Shown: positions 1-14,293 of the stretch, piece after piece
Numbering within the stretch: position 1 is the stretch's first letter
Layout: the number at the start of each line of letters is the position of its first letter
Origin: an uncultured Anaeromassilibacillus sp.
GTDB lineage: Bacteria > Bacillota > Clostridia > Oscillospirales > Acutalibacteraceae
DNA length: 64,000 nt
Reading direction: 5' to 3'
NCBI GenBank assembly: GCA_930987725.1
Contig: CAKNKY010000001.1
Coordinates: 62,001-126,000 of the forward strand
Position numbers and translations under genes: made by a program
Notes under the pieces: model-generated
What the model was told of the DNA's origin: nothing
The model's input: the letters and a program-made list of their open reading frames with translations, nothing else
Databases searched by the model: none

Positions 1-485
1 TCATCGAGCAGAAGAACCTTCGGGTTGTTGGCGAGGGCGCGGGCAATGGCCACGCGCTGCTGCTGCCCGCCGGAAAGGCGGTGGACACTGCGGCGCTCAT
101 AGCCCGAGAGGCTTACCATTTCCAGCATTTCCTTCACCGTTTTACGGATTTCTTTTTCACTCTTCTTCTGGACGCGCATGCCAAAGGCCACATTTTCAAA
201 CACATTCAGATGCGGAAACAGAGCGTATTTCTGAAAGATTGTGTTCACACCGCGCTTGTATGGCGGCAGATCGTTGATCCGCTTTCCATTAAACAGGATA
301 TCCCCCGCATCCGGATTGACAAAGCCCCCGATGATGCGAAGCGTCGTTGTCTTGCCGCACCCGGAAGGCCCCAGCAGCGTGACAAACTCCCCGTCCCGAA
401 TGCTCAGATTCAGATCCTGCAGGATGGGCTCGCCGTCAAATGCGACGGAAATGTGTTTCAACTCGATAACCGGATTCCCTTCCAC
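1..485 (-). CDS. potA: Polyamine ABC transporter ATP-binding protein (partial)
   Basis: ATPase subunit of a spermidine/putrescine-type ABC importer, acting on the cytoplasmic face of the membrane to power uptake. The frame runs off the left edge, so only about 161 N-terminal residues are visible: Walker [10 protein letters not shown] at 39-47, Q-loop near 85, signature LSGGQQQR at 137-144 and the beginning of Walker B (LLLD). The start is a GTG at 485, with GGGGGA a few bases upstream; no ATG fits. The PotA assignment rests on phrases such as [13 protein letters not shown] and [10 protein letters not shown], which are typical of polyamine importers, but related importers of other solutes cannot be excluded without the missing C-terminal regulatory domain and the permease genes. 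A biosynthetic polyamine operon lies about 34 kb away in the same window. Confidence 0.8.
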   Translation of the reverse strand, partial: MEGNPVIELKHISVAFDGEPILQDLNLSIRDGEFVTLLGPSGCGKTTTLRIIGGFVNPDAGDILFNGKRINDLPPYKRGVNTIFQKYALFPHLNVFENVAFGMRVQKKSEKEIRKTVKEMLEMVSLSGYERRSVHRLSGGQQQRVAIARALANNPKVLLLD

Positions 486-612
486 GTCTCTTTCCCCCTC
501 AAGCCGCCTGCCGGAAACCGCGGGCAAACAGCGTCACCTCGCCCGGCCTTTGGGCCGAACCCGCATTTTTTCTCATTCTTTCCTCTATTTCGACAACAAT
601 CATGCCGCCTTA

Positions 613-641
613 ACTATAGTGTTTCTTCCTGTATTTGTCAA
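613..641 (-). promoter_or_regulatory. Sigma-A promoter of potA
   Basis: On the minus strand TTGACA (636-641), a 17-bp spacer and TATAGT (613-618) form a near-consensus promoter about 130 bp upstream of the potA GTG start. The rest of the 486-764 gap is T-rich on the plus strand, and I see no gene in it. Confidence 0.8.
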
Positions 642-764
642 GATTATTTTCTGTTTTCCGCAAAATCGAGAGAAAAAAGCAAATCTTCTTTCATTTATCT
701 TTGCTTCACGCTTTTTTTCTTCCATTTCCTTCTTCTTTCTCTGTTTTTGCGAGGAAGAATCCGC

Positions 765-793
765 AAAAAAGCCCCGCGCACACGGCGCGGGGC
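765..793 (-). terminator. Intrinsic terminator of lysA
   Basis: Minus-strand hairpin with an 8-bp GCCCCGCG/CGCGGGGC stem (771-793) followed by six T (765-770). It lies just after the lysA stop. Confidence 0.85.
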
Positions 794-820
794 AAATTGC
801 TGCGGGTGCCGGAAAACGGC

Positions 821-2083
821 TCAATACCGATCGAACAGATGGGTGAAGTCAAACGTGGCAAAGTAATCCTTCGGCGTCTCCGCGCGGCGGATCAACTTGG
901 CGGAACCGTCTTCACAGAGCAGGACCTCTGCGGAACGGAGCTTGCCGTTGTAATTATAGCCCATGGAAAAGCCGTGGGCGCCGGTGTCGTGGAGAACAAC
1001 GAGATCGCCGATGTCGATCTTCGGCAGCATCCGATCCACGGCAAATTTATCGTTGTTTTCGCACAGGCCGCCGGTCACATCATATTTGTGATCGCAGGGA
1101 GCGTTTTCTTTTCCCATCACGGTGATATGGTGATACGCGCCGTACATGGCGGGACGCATCAGGTTGGCCGCACAGGCATCGAGACCGATGTATTCCTTAT
1201 AAATATGCTTCTCGTGGATCGCCGTCGTCACAAGGCAGCCGTTGGGGCCGAGCATGTAGCGGCCCAGCTCTGTATAGATGGAAACATCGCCCATGCCGGC
1301 CGGCACAAGAATCTCCTCATAGGCACGGCGGACACCCTCGCCGACAGCCATGATGTCCACAGGCTCCTGATCGGGGCGGTACGGGATGCCGACGCCGCCG
1401 GAAAGATTCACGAACGCAATGTGCGCGCCCGTCTTCTGGTGGAGCTCCACGGCAAATTCAAACAGGATGCGCGCGAGCGTGGGGTAATACTCATTCGTCG
1501 TCGTGTTGCTGGCGAGGAAGGCATGGATGCCGAACGTTTCCGCGCCGAGTTCCATCAAACGGCGGTATCCCTCAATCATCTGCTCCTTCGTGAAACCGTA
1601 CTTGGCGTCCCCCGGATTATCCATGATGCTGTTGGCAATGGAGAAATATCCGCCAGGATTCAGACGGCAGCTGATCATCTTCGGAATGGAAGCAGCCTTC
1701 TTGAGAAAATCAATGTGCGTGATATCATCGAGATTGATGGTGGCGTTCAGCTTGCGTGCCAGGACAAAATCCTCCGCCGGCGTATCGTTCGAGGAGAACA
1801 TGATATCCGTGCCGGAAAAGCCGCAGGCCTCCGACATCATCAGCTCCGTCAGGGAAGAGCAGTCCACACCGCAGCCTTCCTCCTGAAGAATTTTCAGGAT
1901 AAAGGGATTCGGCGTCGCCTTCACGGCAAAATACTCACGGAAGCCGGGGTTCCATGCGAACGCCTGCTTCAGCGCGCGGGCACGGGCCCGGATGCCCTTC
2001 TCGTCATAGAGGTGGAACGGTGTGGGAAACTGGCGCACAATTTCCTCGAGCTGTTCCTTGTTTACAAAAAGCTTCTTTTCCAT
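821..2083 (-). CDS. lysA: Diaminopimelate decarboxylase
   Basis: PLP-dependent fold-III decarboxylase that converts meso-diaminopimelate to L-lysine, the last step of lysine synthesis. The 420-residue protein has the expected alanine-racemase-like barrel with the PLP lysine in YFAVKATPNP (about residues 50-60), a glycine-rich NLSGGVGIPY segment and the C-terminal CENND motif that supplies the catalytic Cys/Asp. The usual HIGS motif is replaced by HAFLAS, a variant I associate with clostridial enzymes. It is transcribed alone from its own promoter and ends at a strong terminator. The paralogous decarboxylase at 34300-35433 shares the fold but is the carboxynorspermidine enzyme. Confidence 0.88.
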   Translation of the reverse strand: MEKKLFVNKEQLEEIVRQFPTPFHLYDEKGIRARARALKQAFAWNPGFREYFAVKATPNPFILKILQEEGCGVDCSSLTELMMSEACGFSGTDIMFSSNDTPAEDFVLARKLNATINLDDITHIDFLKKAASIPKMISCRLNPGGYFSIANSIMDNPGDAKYGFTKEQMIEGYRRLMELGAETFGIHAFLASNTTTNEYYPTLARILFEFAVELHQKTGAHIAFVNLSGGVGIPYRPDQEPVDIMAVGEGVRRAYEEILVPAGMGDVSIYTELGRYMLGPNGCLVTTAIHEKHIYKEYIGLDACAANLMRPAMYGAYHHITVMGKENAPCDHKYDVTGGLCENNDKFAVDRMLPKIDIGDLVVLHDTGAHGFSMGYNYNGKLRSAEVLLCEDGSAKLIRRAETPKDYFATFDFTHLFDRY

Positions 2084-2185
2084 CGGTTTTTGTCAATCCT
2101 TCCTTGCGCATGGGAAAAAGCCGCCCAAGAGCGGAAACCACCCCGCGCGATCACGCACAGCGCGTTCTGTTCATCACAGTATAAT

Positions 2186-2215
2186 AGTATAAGAAGAAAG
2201 CGCCCCCCTTGTCAA
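2186..2215 (-). promoter_or_regulatory. Sigma-A promoter of lysA
   Basis: TTGACA (2210-2215), 18-bp spacer, TATACT (2186-2191) on the minus strand. The -35 box sits in the loop of the ligA terminator hairpin (see findings). Confidence 0.75.
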
Positions 2216-2226
2216 GCGGCGCTTTC
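2196..2226 (-). terminator. Probable terminator of ligA
   Basis: GAAAGCGCC/GGCGCTTTC inverted repeat (2196-2204 and 2218-2226) starting six bases after the ligA stop. The following tract is only TTCTTAT, so it may be inefficient. It overlaps the lysA promoter. Confidence 0.55.
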
Positions 2227-2231
2227 AAAAA

Positions 2232-4388
<2,157 letters not shown>

Positions 4389-4498
4389 TTAAACGTAATA
4401 TTCTTCTTTTCCGGAGGGCAGCCGTGCGTCTGCGGGCTTTTCCGGGAATCATTCCATAGATCGTTGTGACGTTGGCGGCAACATTCGGAGGTGTTTTC

Positions 4499-4744
4499 AT
4501 GCTTGATAAGACCATGACCTTCTCTGTGGGCGTTGACCGCGAGGGGGATATCAAGAAAATCCTCACTATCGTATATGACGCTTTGAAAGAGAAAGGTTAT
4601 AATCCCATCAATCAGATGGTTGGCTACATTCTCTCTGAGGACCCGACTTACATTACGACACACAACAACGCGCGGAGCCTGATTCGCAAGATCGACCGCG
4701 ATGAACTGCTTCAGGTTCTCCTCAAGTCTTACCTGGGCGACTGA
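4499..4744 (+). CDS. ireB: IreB-family regulatory phosphoprotein (DUF965)
   Basis: Small cytoplasmic protein of 81 residues, matching the IreB/YrzL family along its whole length, including [19 protein letters not shown]. In Enterococcus the family member is a substrate of the Ser/Thr kinase IreK and a negative regulator of cephalosporin resistance; that role is carried over from the family, not shown here. The start is the ATG at 4499, with GGAGGT six bases upstream. A second short gene follows 123 bp downstream on the same strand and is probably co-transcribed. Confidence 0.88.
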   Translation: MLDKTMTFSVGVDREGDIKKILTIVYDALKEKGYNPINQMVGYILSEDPTYITTHNNARSLIRKIDRDELLQVLLKSYLGD

Positions 4745-4867
4745 CTTTTCTGCGAAACGCACAACAACGATGGAACATGAAAATCATGCGGAGCCTGACG
4801 CGGGACGACGCCTTGCCGGAAACCGGGGCGGAGCCCCGCGCAGACGATCAAAGGGAGGTTGACAGGA

Positions 4868-5161
4868 TTGAGTACAAAGAAGGAAACCCCGTTCCCCACC
4901 TACAAGGGCAAGCCCCTGGTGCGCTGCGGGGATGTGATTTATTACGGCAGCATGAAAGATAAATATGTGGTGAAGCTGGAGATCAAGAGCAAAAAGAAGG
5001 TGCAGGACCTGGAAGTGGCCGATCGCGTCACGATCCAGCTCATGTATACCGACGCCAGCATTCGCTCACGCAAGCAGATTGTGAAATCGAGCGAGAAGAA
5101 CGGTCTTTACCTTGCCATGGACATCGCAGACGCATGGCTGACACGTGCTCTCGCAGAATAA
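4868..5161 (+). CDS. Small conserved protein of unknown function
   Basis: A 97-residue soluble, lysine-rich protein with no signal peptide or membrane segment. Its sequence (GDVIYYGSMKDKYVVKLEI, then VTIQLMYTD near the middle, ending LTRALAE) resembles a short hypothetical protein I associate with Oscillospiraceae genomes, but I cannot name a domain. The start is taken as the TTG at 4868, because AGGGAGG lies nine bases upstream; an in-frame TTG at 4859 abuts the ribosome site. It follows ireB in the same direction and ends just before a strong terminator. Confidence 0.65.
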   Translation: MSTKKETPFPTYKGKPLVRCGDVIYYGSMKDKYVVKLEIKSKKKVQDLEVADRVTIQLMYTDASIRSRKQIVKSSEKNGLYLAMDIADAWLTRALAE

Positions 5162-5180
5162 ACCGACGGGCTGCATGAAA

Positions 5181-5225
5181 AAAACTCCGGTTGGAAACAT
5201 TATTTCTGTTTCCAACCGGAGTTTT
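5181..5225. terminator. Bidirectional intrinsic terminator
   Basis: Near-perfect 19-bp inverted repeat, AAAACTCCGGTTGGAAACA and its complement, with a 7-nt loop. A/T tracts at both ends let it serve the plus-strand ireB unit and the minus-strand cyclophilin gene. Confidence 0.9.
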
Positions 5226-5253
5226 CTTATTGGAAAGAGAATGTCAAGCAGGC

Positions 5254-6075
5254 TCAGCCCTCGTAGGTCTGCAGCTCCGCCTTTTCGATGATGACATCCT
5301 GAAGAGGCTTGTCGTTCTCATCCGTCTCCACGGCGGCGATCGCGTCCACCACGTCCATGCCCTCGAACACCTGGCCGAACACGGTGTGGCCGCGGCCGGG
5401 GATGGAATAGGCGCCGTCGAGATTCGGATTGCCGCCGTTTTCCTCATAGAGCTGTTTGATCTCATCCGTAATCAGATCCATGTCCGGCATGCTGCCGTAC
5501 ATGTTGACAAACGTTTCCTTGTCCGCATCGTCGAGCTGATCGTAAACCTCTTTATAGGACGCGCTGTTCTGCTCATATGTATCCCAGCCTGCAAAAGAGG
5601 AGGCGTCGCCCTGGTTGATGAAAAACTGGCTGCCGTTCTTGTTCGGCCCGCTGTTCGCCATGGCAAGCGCACCGCGGATGTTGAAGAGATTCTTGCTGAA
5701 TTCGTCTTCAAACGGCTCGCCCCAGATGCTCTCGCCGCCGCGGCCCGTGCCCTCCGGGTCGCCACCCTGGATCATGAAGCCATCGATCACGCGGTGGAAT
5801 GTCAGGCCGTCATAGTAGCCCTCCTGAATGTGTGTCTTGAAGTTCTCGACCGCCTTGGGCGCCGCCTCGGGGAAAAACCGGATCTTGATTTCTCCCATGT
5901 TTGTCGTGAGTACGGCGATCTCCTCGCCCGCCTCAGGCGGATCGAGCTGATAGCCAATCTCGCCCGCATCGGAAACGGAGGAAGTTCCGCCCTGCTGGCA
6001 GCCGGAAAGCGGGAAAACGGACAGAACGGCCGCCAAAAGCGCGGCGGCCAGCCGCTTTGCATATTTCATGGACAT
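5254..6075 (-). CDS. Cyclophilin-type peptidyl-prolyl isomerase, lipoprotein
   Basis: Extracytoplasmic proline isomerase probably anchored as a lipoprotein. It starts with a lysine/arginine N-region, a hydrophobic stretch and a lipobox LSGC near residue 22. The cyclophilin core shows FHRVIDGFMIQGGD, NGSQFFI and HTVFGQVFEGMDVVD. Between FFINQ and HTVFG there is an insertion of about 75 residues, rich in acidic residues and tyrosine, that ordinary cyclophilins lack. The start ATG at 6075 has AAAGGG upstream; an ATG at 6069 is an alternative. It is the last gene of a minus-strand run glgB-manA-HD-cyclophilin. Confidence 0.88.
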   Translation of the reverse strand: MSMKYAKRLAAALLAAVLSVFPLSGCQQGGTSSVSDAGEIGYQLDPPEAGEEIAVLTTNMGEIKIRFFPEAAPKAVENFKTHIQEGYYDGLTFHRVIDGFMIQGGDPEGTGRGGESIWGEPFEDEFSKNLFNIRGALAMANSGPNKNGSQFFINQGDASSFAGWDTYEQNSASYKEVYDQLDDADKETFVNMYGSMPDMDLITDEIKQLYEENGGNPNLDGAYSIPGRGHTVFGQVFEGMDVVDAIAAVETDENDKPLQDVIIEKAELQTYEG

Positions 6076-6177
6076 CGACACCCTTTCAAAAAAACTGGCT
6101 GCGCCGCGCTGCGGAGCAGCCAGGTCTATTTTACCGGATTTCCGGAAAAGGCGCAAGAGCAAAAACAACACAACCGG

Positions 6178-6762
6178 TCAGCGCCGGACAGCGGATGTTC
6201 CCTGCTCGCGCAGATACGTACTTTCCAGATCCGCGAGGTGAAGCTTTACAGCGAGCGGATAGCGCTCATATGCCTGGCTCACAGCGAAGCTCCCGCCGCG
6301 GGCCGCGTCGTCAAAGCCTCCCATGTGCCAGCGGATGGCTACGGCTTCACTCGTCTTCAGCCGCAGGAACCGCTCGATCAGAAACACGGACTTCTCGCCG
6401 TGGCCGTAGGGAAAGCTGTCCTCCACAAAATAGACGCTCTTTTTCTCCCATTGGCCGGTCTCGTCGTTCTTCACATTGCGAAACCCTTCCTTATAGAACT
6501 GAGCCTTGCAGACATCGTGCAGAAGGGCGCAGATGGCGAAGCTTTCCTCGCTGTCCTTCCCCTGCTCGAAATGCTTTTCCATCATGGTATGGTACACACT
6601 CACACTGTGCTGCACCAGGCCGCCGCGGCAGGCACAGTGATATTTACTGCTGGCAGGCGCGGTGAAAAAGTCCGTTTTCTGCAGCCATTCCAAAAGGGGG
6701 ACGCTGCCCTCCCGGCTGATTTTAGAACGATAGATTTCGAGAAACTCGTCTTGATACGACAT
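6178..6762 (-). CDS. HD-domain phosphohydrolase
   Basis: Metal-dependent phosphohydrolase-like protein of 194 residues, cytoplasmic. The HD superfamily is indicated by LVQHSVSVYHTM, ALLHDVCKA (the HD pair near residue 84) and a later histidine in AIRWHMGG. The substrate is unknown; families of this type hydrolyse nucleotides or cyclic nucleotides, or act on nucleic acid ends. AAAGGGG precedes the ATG. It sits 16 bp after manA in the same direction and is probably co-transcribed with it. Confidence 0.75.
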   Translation of the reverse strand: MSYQDEFLEIYRSKISREGSVPLLEWLQKTDFFTAPASSKYHCACRGGLVQHSVSVYHTMMEKHFEQGKDSEESFAICALLHDVCKAQFYKEGFRNVKNDETGQWEKKSVYFVEDSFPYGHGEKSVFLIERFLRLKTSEAVAIRWHMGGFDDAARGGSFAVSQAYERYPLAVKLHLADLESTYLREQGTSAVRR

Positions 6763-6777
6763 ACCCTTCCCCTTTCT

Positions 6778-7740
6778 TCACACCATGCTCTGGATGGCGG
6801 TAAACCGGCCTTCCAGCCTGTAAACGCCCAGCCCGGCCGGCAGGAAAAAGCTGTCCCCTTTTCGGACGGAACGGCTGCCGCCGTTCCAGGCCAGCGTTCC
6901 CTCTCCCTGCAGCACGAGCAGAGAATGGAACGACTCTTCGCCCGCCTCAAACGAGACGGCGCCGTCGACCTCCAAACGATACGCGGTAAAGTAGGCGCTG
7001 GAGCCCAGCAGCGTGCGGACAGCTCCTTCCACCTGCTCCGGTTGGCCCTCCGGACCCGGCTTCCGCATGAGCGGAGAGAGGCGGATGACATCGAGCGCCT
7101 TCTCAATGTGGAGCTGGCGCGGTTTCCCGTCCGCCCCAAGGCGGCCGTAGTCATACACGCGGTAAGTGGAATTGGAATTCTGCTGAATTTCGGCAATCAG
7201 GATACCGGCGCCGATGGCGTGGAGCGTGCCCGCCTCGATGAAAAACACATCGCCGGGATGAACGGGAACATAGCTGCACACCTCGAGCAGCGTGTTGTTC
7301 TGAATCCGGGAAGCAAACTCCTCCCGTGTGAGCGTGCGGTTCACACCGTAAATGAGGGAAGCGCCCTCCCTGGCGTCCACCACCACCCACATTTCGGTCT
7401 TGCCGTACTCCCCTTCCACGCGCAGCGCATAGTCGTTGTCCGGGTGGACCTGCACGGAAAGATTCTGTTCGGCGTCAATGAGCTTGATGAGCATGGGGAA
7501 ATCGCGGAACGGCGCGCAGTGCGAGCCGAACACGGACTTGCCGTATCGCTCCGCATATTCCGGCAGGGTGAGACCGGCACACGGCCCGTCTGCAATCACG
7601 CTCATGCCGTCCTTGTGGCAGGAGAGCTCCCAGCTTTCCGCCACTTTTTCGAGATCCGTCTCCTTGCCGTATTCCTGTTTCAAACGGTGTCCGCCCCAGA
7701 GATAATCCTTCAGGGGAGCCTTCAGTTTCAACGGTTCCAT
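6778..7740 (-). CDS. manA: Mannose-6-phosphate isomerase, class I
   Basis: Zinc enzyme interconverting mannose 6-phosphate and fructose 6-phosphate. The 320-residue cupin has the metal-binding VQVHPDNDYA segment (near 97-106), GKTEMWVV, and FFIEAGTLHAIGAG with the third zinc histidine, then QQNSNSTYRVYDYGR. This is the short Firmicute-type enzyme. GGAG lies nine bases before the ATG. Neighbours are glgB upstream and the HD gene downstream, so it probably belongs to a small sugar-phosphate/glycogen unit. Confidence 0.9.
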   Translation of the reverse strand: MEPLKLKAPLKDYLWGGHRLKQEYGKETDLEKVAESWELSCHKDGMSVIADGPCAGLTLPEYAERYGKSVFGSHCAPFRDFPMLIKLIDAEQNLSVQVHPDNDYALRVEGEYGKTEMWVVVDAREGASLIYGVNRTLTREEFASRIQNNTLLEVCSYVPVHPGDVFFIEAGTLHAIGAGILIAEIQQNSNSTYRVYDYGRLGADGKPRQLHIEKALDVIRLSPLMRKPGPEGQPEQVEGAVRTLLGSSAYFTAYRLEVDGAVSFEAGEESFHSLLVLQGEGTLAWNGGSRSVRKGDSFFLPAGLGVYRLEGRFTAIQSMV

Positions 7741-7789
7741 CTGACACTTCTCCTTTTCTTCTGTGCGGTTCTGTGAACCGCCGCAGCTG

Positions 7790-9670
7790 TCACACGGTCA
7801 TATAGCGGCCGCCGGAAACGGTCCATGCCTTCCCCTGCTCTGCTGCCGGAGAGCTGGAAAGGGCAAACACGGCGGCAGAAAGCGGCGCAAGATGCAGCCG
7901 CACGGTGGAGGGGCTGCCGTGACACGGAATGGGGAACGAAGCGAGCGGAGCAGGATTTGTGACACCGCTTCCGCCCCAGCGCACGTCGTCACTGTTCAGA
8001 ATTTCGTGCAGGACGGTGCGATCCGCACAGCCAAGCTTCATCCCTTCAAGCAGCTTGGTGCTGAAATTCAGCACCACCACCAGCGTCTGGCCGCCTGCCG
8101 TGCGCCGGTAAGCGTAGACGCCGCCCGTCTCCTGCTCCGCAGAATCGGTGGGCAGCCAGCGGAAACAGGCGCTGTCATACTCTCTTTCATAGAGAGCCGG
8201 GCTCGTGAGATAGAGAGTTGCCAGCTCGCGGAAAAAGTGGAAGAACGAATCGTGCGCCGGATAGCGCAGAAGCTCCCAGTCAAGTTCGCGGGACTCATCC
8301 CACTCGCGGAAATGGCCCAGCTCGTTTCCCATAAAATTCAGCTTTTTCCCCGGATGCGTGAACATATAGGTATACAGGGCGCGGCACTGTGCAAATTTTT
8401 CTTCATAGGTGCCGTAAAGCTTATCGAGGATCGTCTTTTTGCCGTGCACCGTTTCATCGTGGGAAAACGGGAGCAGATACAGCTCGCGGTAAAAGTAATC
8501 CATGGAGAACGTGAGCTGATGGTATTTATCCCGGCGCTGTTCAAACGGCAGGGAGAGGTAATCAAGCGTGTCGTGCATCCAGCCCATGTCCCATTTGTAA
8601 TCAAAGCTCAGGCCGCCGTATTCGGCAGGGGCCGTAACCTTCGGGAAATTGCTCGAATCTTCCGCAATGAGGAGAATGTTGCCGAACAGCCGCTTCAAGC
8701 CGCTGTTCATCCGCTTGAGAAAATCGACTGCACCGATGTTGATCCCGCGCGCCTGCTGCCCCTGCCAATAGAGCACGTTGGAGACGGCATCCACGCGAAG
8801 ACCGTCGGCATGAAATTCGCCGATCCAGTAAGCGGCGGAGGACTGCAGGAAGCTGCGCACCTCCCCGCGGTAGAAATTGAAGTTGCAGGAACCCCATTCG
8901 CTGTAAGAGACATCGCTGGCGGGATATTCATAGAGCTGCGTACCGTCAAAGTTTGCGAGCGCATAATCGTTCACAACGAAATGTGCCGGCACAAAATCGA
9001 ACAGCACGCCGACGCCCGCTTCGTGCAGCGTGTTCACGAGAAAGCGCAGATCGTCCGGTTCGCCATAGCGCGAGGTGGGACTGAAATAGCCGCTGACCTG
9101 ATACCCCCACGAACCGTCAAACGGATGCTCCATGATCGGAAGGAACTCGACATGGGTGAAATGATTTTCCTTGAGATAGCCGGGCAGCAGATCGGCGAGC
9201 TCGCGGTAGGAAAGCCAGCTGCCGTCCGATTTGCGGCGCCAGGAGCCGAGGTGAAGCTCATAGAGATTCATGGGCTCATCATACCGCAGGCTGCGGGACT
9301 GCACCCAGGCTGCATCCGTAAAGCGGAAGCTTGATTTTCCCACAAGGCGTGAGGCTGTTTTGGGACGAAGCTCGGCGGAAAACGCATAGGGATCGGCTTT
9401 GTCGAGCACGCGGCCGTCCTTCTGGAACACGCGGAATTTATAGAGCTGCCCTGCCTGCGCCTCTTCGGCGCAGGTGCTCCAAATGCCGCCGGTGTCGCGT
9501 TCCATCGGCGCGCCCTGCCAGCCATTCCAATCTCCAATCAGCTCAACTTTTTCCGCGCCGGGCGCAAAGACGCGGAATTGAAAGCCCTTCCCGCCGTCTT
9601 CCCTGGGGTGGGCGCCAAAATAGCGGTAGGCGTCAAAGCTCATGCCGGTGTAAAAGTCGTCCAACAACAT
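7790..9670 (-). CDS. glgB: 1,4-alpha-glucan branching enzyme (GH13)
   Basis: Introduces alpha-1,6 branches into glycogen. The 626-residue protein begins with a CBM48-like domain (about 20-110: FRVFAPGAEKVELIGDWNGW). The GH13 barrel follows, with FDFVPAHF, GLRVDAVSNVLY carrying the nucleophilic Asp, LIAEDSSNFP carrying the acid Glu, and FSHDETVHGKKT. After the usual C-terminal beta domain (AAVFALS) there is a tail of about 20 residues that the family does not need. AAGGAGG precedes the ATG. No glgA, glgC or glgP is near, so the glycogen pathway must be completed elsewhere. Confidence 0.92.
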   Translation of the reverse strand: MLLDDFYTGMSFDAYRYFGAHPREDGGKGFQFRVFAPGAEKVELIGDWNGWQGAPMERDTGGIWSTCAEEAQAGQLYKFRVFQKDGRVLDKADPYAFSAELRPKTASRLVGKSSFRFTDAAWVQSRSLRYDEPMNLYELHLGSWRRKSDGSWLSYRELADLLPGYLKENHFTHVEFLPIMEHPFDGSWGYQVSGYFSPTSRYGEPDDLRFLVNTLHEAGVGVLFDFVPAHFVVNDYALANFDGTQLYEYPASDVSYSEWGSCNFNFYRGEVRSFLQSSAAYWIGEFHADGLRVDAVSNVLYWQGQQARGINIGAVDFLKRMNSGLKRLFGNILLIAEDSSNFPKVTAPAEYGGLSFDYKWDMGWMHDTLDYLSLPFEQRRDKYHQLTFSMDYFYRELYLLPFSHDETVHGKKTILDKLYGTYEEKFAQCRALYTYMFTHPGKKLNFMGNELGHFREWDESRELDWELLRYPAHDSFFHFFRELATLYLTSPALYEREYDSACFRWLPTDSAEQETGGVYAYRRTAGGQTLVVVLNFSTKLLEGMKLGCADRTVLHEILNSDDVRWGGSGVTNPAPLASFPIPCHGSPSTVRLHLAPLSAAVFALSSSPAAEQGKAWTVSGGRYMTV

Positions 9671-9769
9671 TTTACCATCCTCCTTGAGACCTGATGGAAA
9701 ATCTGAGCAAGCACGGTTTCAAAAACTGTGAAAGCGAAAACCGGAGAAAGTATGCGGGATTGCTGCTTC

Positions 9770-13037
<3,268 letters not shown>

Positions 13038-13076
13038 GCCTCTTCTGTTTGAACGTTACCATCCGCATACAATGAG

Positions 13077-13126
13077 AAATCCCCGGCACTGCCGTGTAAA
13101 ACGGAACAGTGCCGGGGATTTTTTGT
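13077..13126 (+). terminator. Intrinsic terminator of lacZ
   Basis: A 15-bp AAATCCCCGGCACTG inverted repeat, with a small CCGT/ACGG hairpin in its loop, followed by six T on the plus strand. The minus-strand tract is short, so its effect on the convergent upp gene is uncertain. Confidence 0.88.
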
Positions 13127-13144
13127 CTTAAGGGATAGGCAAAA

Positions 13145-13777
13145 TCAGAGCGTGCCGAAAATACGATCTCCTGCATCGCCGAGACCGGGAACAATATAGC
13201 CGTTCTCGTTGAGATGATCGTCCACCGCCGCGCAATAGATCTGCACGTCGGGGTGTGCCTTCGTGAGGGCTTCAATCCCTTCCGGCGCAGCGATGATGCA
13301 CATGAACTTGATGGCCTTCGGCGTGCTGCGCTTGATGATGGAAATCGCGTCGATGGCGGATCCGCCTGTGGCGAGCATCGGATCGAGGAGAATCACTTCA
13401 CGGTTCTTGATGTCCTGCGGGAGCTTGTGGTAATATTCCACCGGCTGCAGCGTCTGATGATCGCGATAAAGGCCAATGTGGCCCACCTTGGCGGCCGGGA
13501 CAAGCGTGAGAACGCCCTCCACCATGCCGAGCCCGGCGCGCAGAATCGGCACAAACGCCAGTTTCCGCCCGGAGATGACACGCGTGACGGCTTTGCCCAT
13601 GGGCGTCTCGATCTCCGTCTCTTCCAGAGGGAGATCGCGGGTAGCCTCATAGCACATGAGCATGGCGATCTCGCTGACGAGCTCGCGGAATTCCTTGGCG
13701 CCCGTCTCCTTCTTTCGCAGGTAGGTCAGTTTGTGCTGAATCAGCGGATGATCCATCACAAATACCTGGTTTTCCAT
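13145..13777 (-). CDS. upp: Uracil phosphoribosyltransferase
   Basis: Salvages uracil to UMP with PRPP. It is 210 residues with all family marks: [11 protein letters not shown], the PRPP loop [13 protein letters not shown] near 128-140, and the uracil-binding [13 protein letters not shown] at the C-terminus. It is the last gene of a minus-strand series fhs-tsaE-tsaB-rpiB-upp, 46 bp after rpiB. The pairing with rpiB is natural, since ribose 5-phosphate feeds PRPP. Confidence 0.95.
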   Translation of the reverse strand: MENQVFVMDHPLIQHKLTYLRKKETGAKEFRELVSEIAMLMCYEATRDLPLEETEIETPMGKAVTRVISGRKLAFVPILRAGLGMVEGVLTLVPAAKVGHIGLYRDHQTLQPVEYYHKLPQDIKNREVILLDPMLATGGSAIDAISIIKRSTPKAIKFMCIIAAPEGIEALTKAHPDVQIYCAAVDDHLNENGYIVPGLGDAGDRIFGTL

Positions 13778-13823
13778 TGTGTTATTCCTCCTCGTGCATT
13801 TTCAGTCCTTGAGGGATCGGGAA

Positions 13824-14267
13824 TTACAGCTCCCCATCCTCGATCTTCTTGATCAGGTTCACGCGGTTGAGATGGCGGCCGCCGTCAAAGGGAGTGGTGA
13901 GGAAAATCTGAGCCAGCTTCACGGCCATGGCTTCGTCGATCACACGGCCGCCCAGGCAGAGAATGTTGGCGTTGTTGTGGCGGCGCGTCATTTCCGTGCA
14001 GAACTCGTTTGTGCAGACGGAAGCTCGGATGCCCTTGACCTTGTTGGCCGCAATGCTCATGCCGATGCCGGTGCCGCAGCACAGGATACCCTTTTCACAC
14101 TCCCCGCCCGTGATGCTGTGCGCGACGGCCGCGGCGATCGGCGGGTAATCGATCGATTCCGGCGTCATGCAGCCGAAATCGCGATAGGGAATGTCATTCT
14201 CCTCGAGATAGGCTTTGATTGCGTTCTTCAAATCAAAGCCGCCATGGTCACAACCTAAAGCAATCAT
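13824..14267 (-). CDS. rpiB: Ribose-5-phosphate isomerase B
   Basis: Interconverts ribose 5-phosphate and ribulose 5-phosphate. It is 147 residues of the RpiB/LacAB family: IALGCDHGGFDLK at the N-terminus, the active-site cysteine and loop in GILCCGTGIGMSIAANK near 65-80, and HNNANILCLGGR. Allose-6-phosphate isomerases share this fold, but the housekeeping context with upp supports RpiB. It is probably co-transcribed with tsaB upstream (26 bp gap) and upp downstream. Confidence 0.9.
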   Translation of the reverse strand: MIALGCDHGGFDLKNAIKAYLEENDIPYRDFGCMTPESIDYPPIAAAVAHSITGGECEKGILCCGTGIGMSIAANKVKGIRASVCTNEFCTEMTRRHNNANILCLGGRVIDEAMAVKLAQIFLTTPFDGGRHLNRVNLIKKIEDGEL

Positions 14268-14293
14268 GAATCACAACTTCCTTCCCTGTTATT

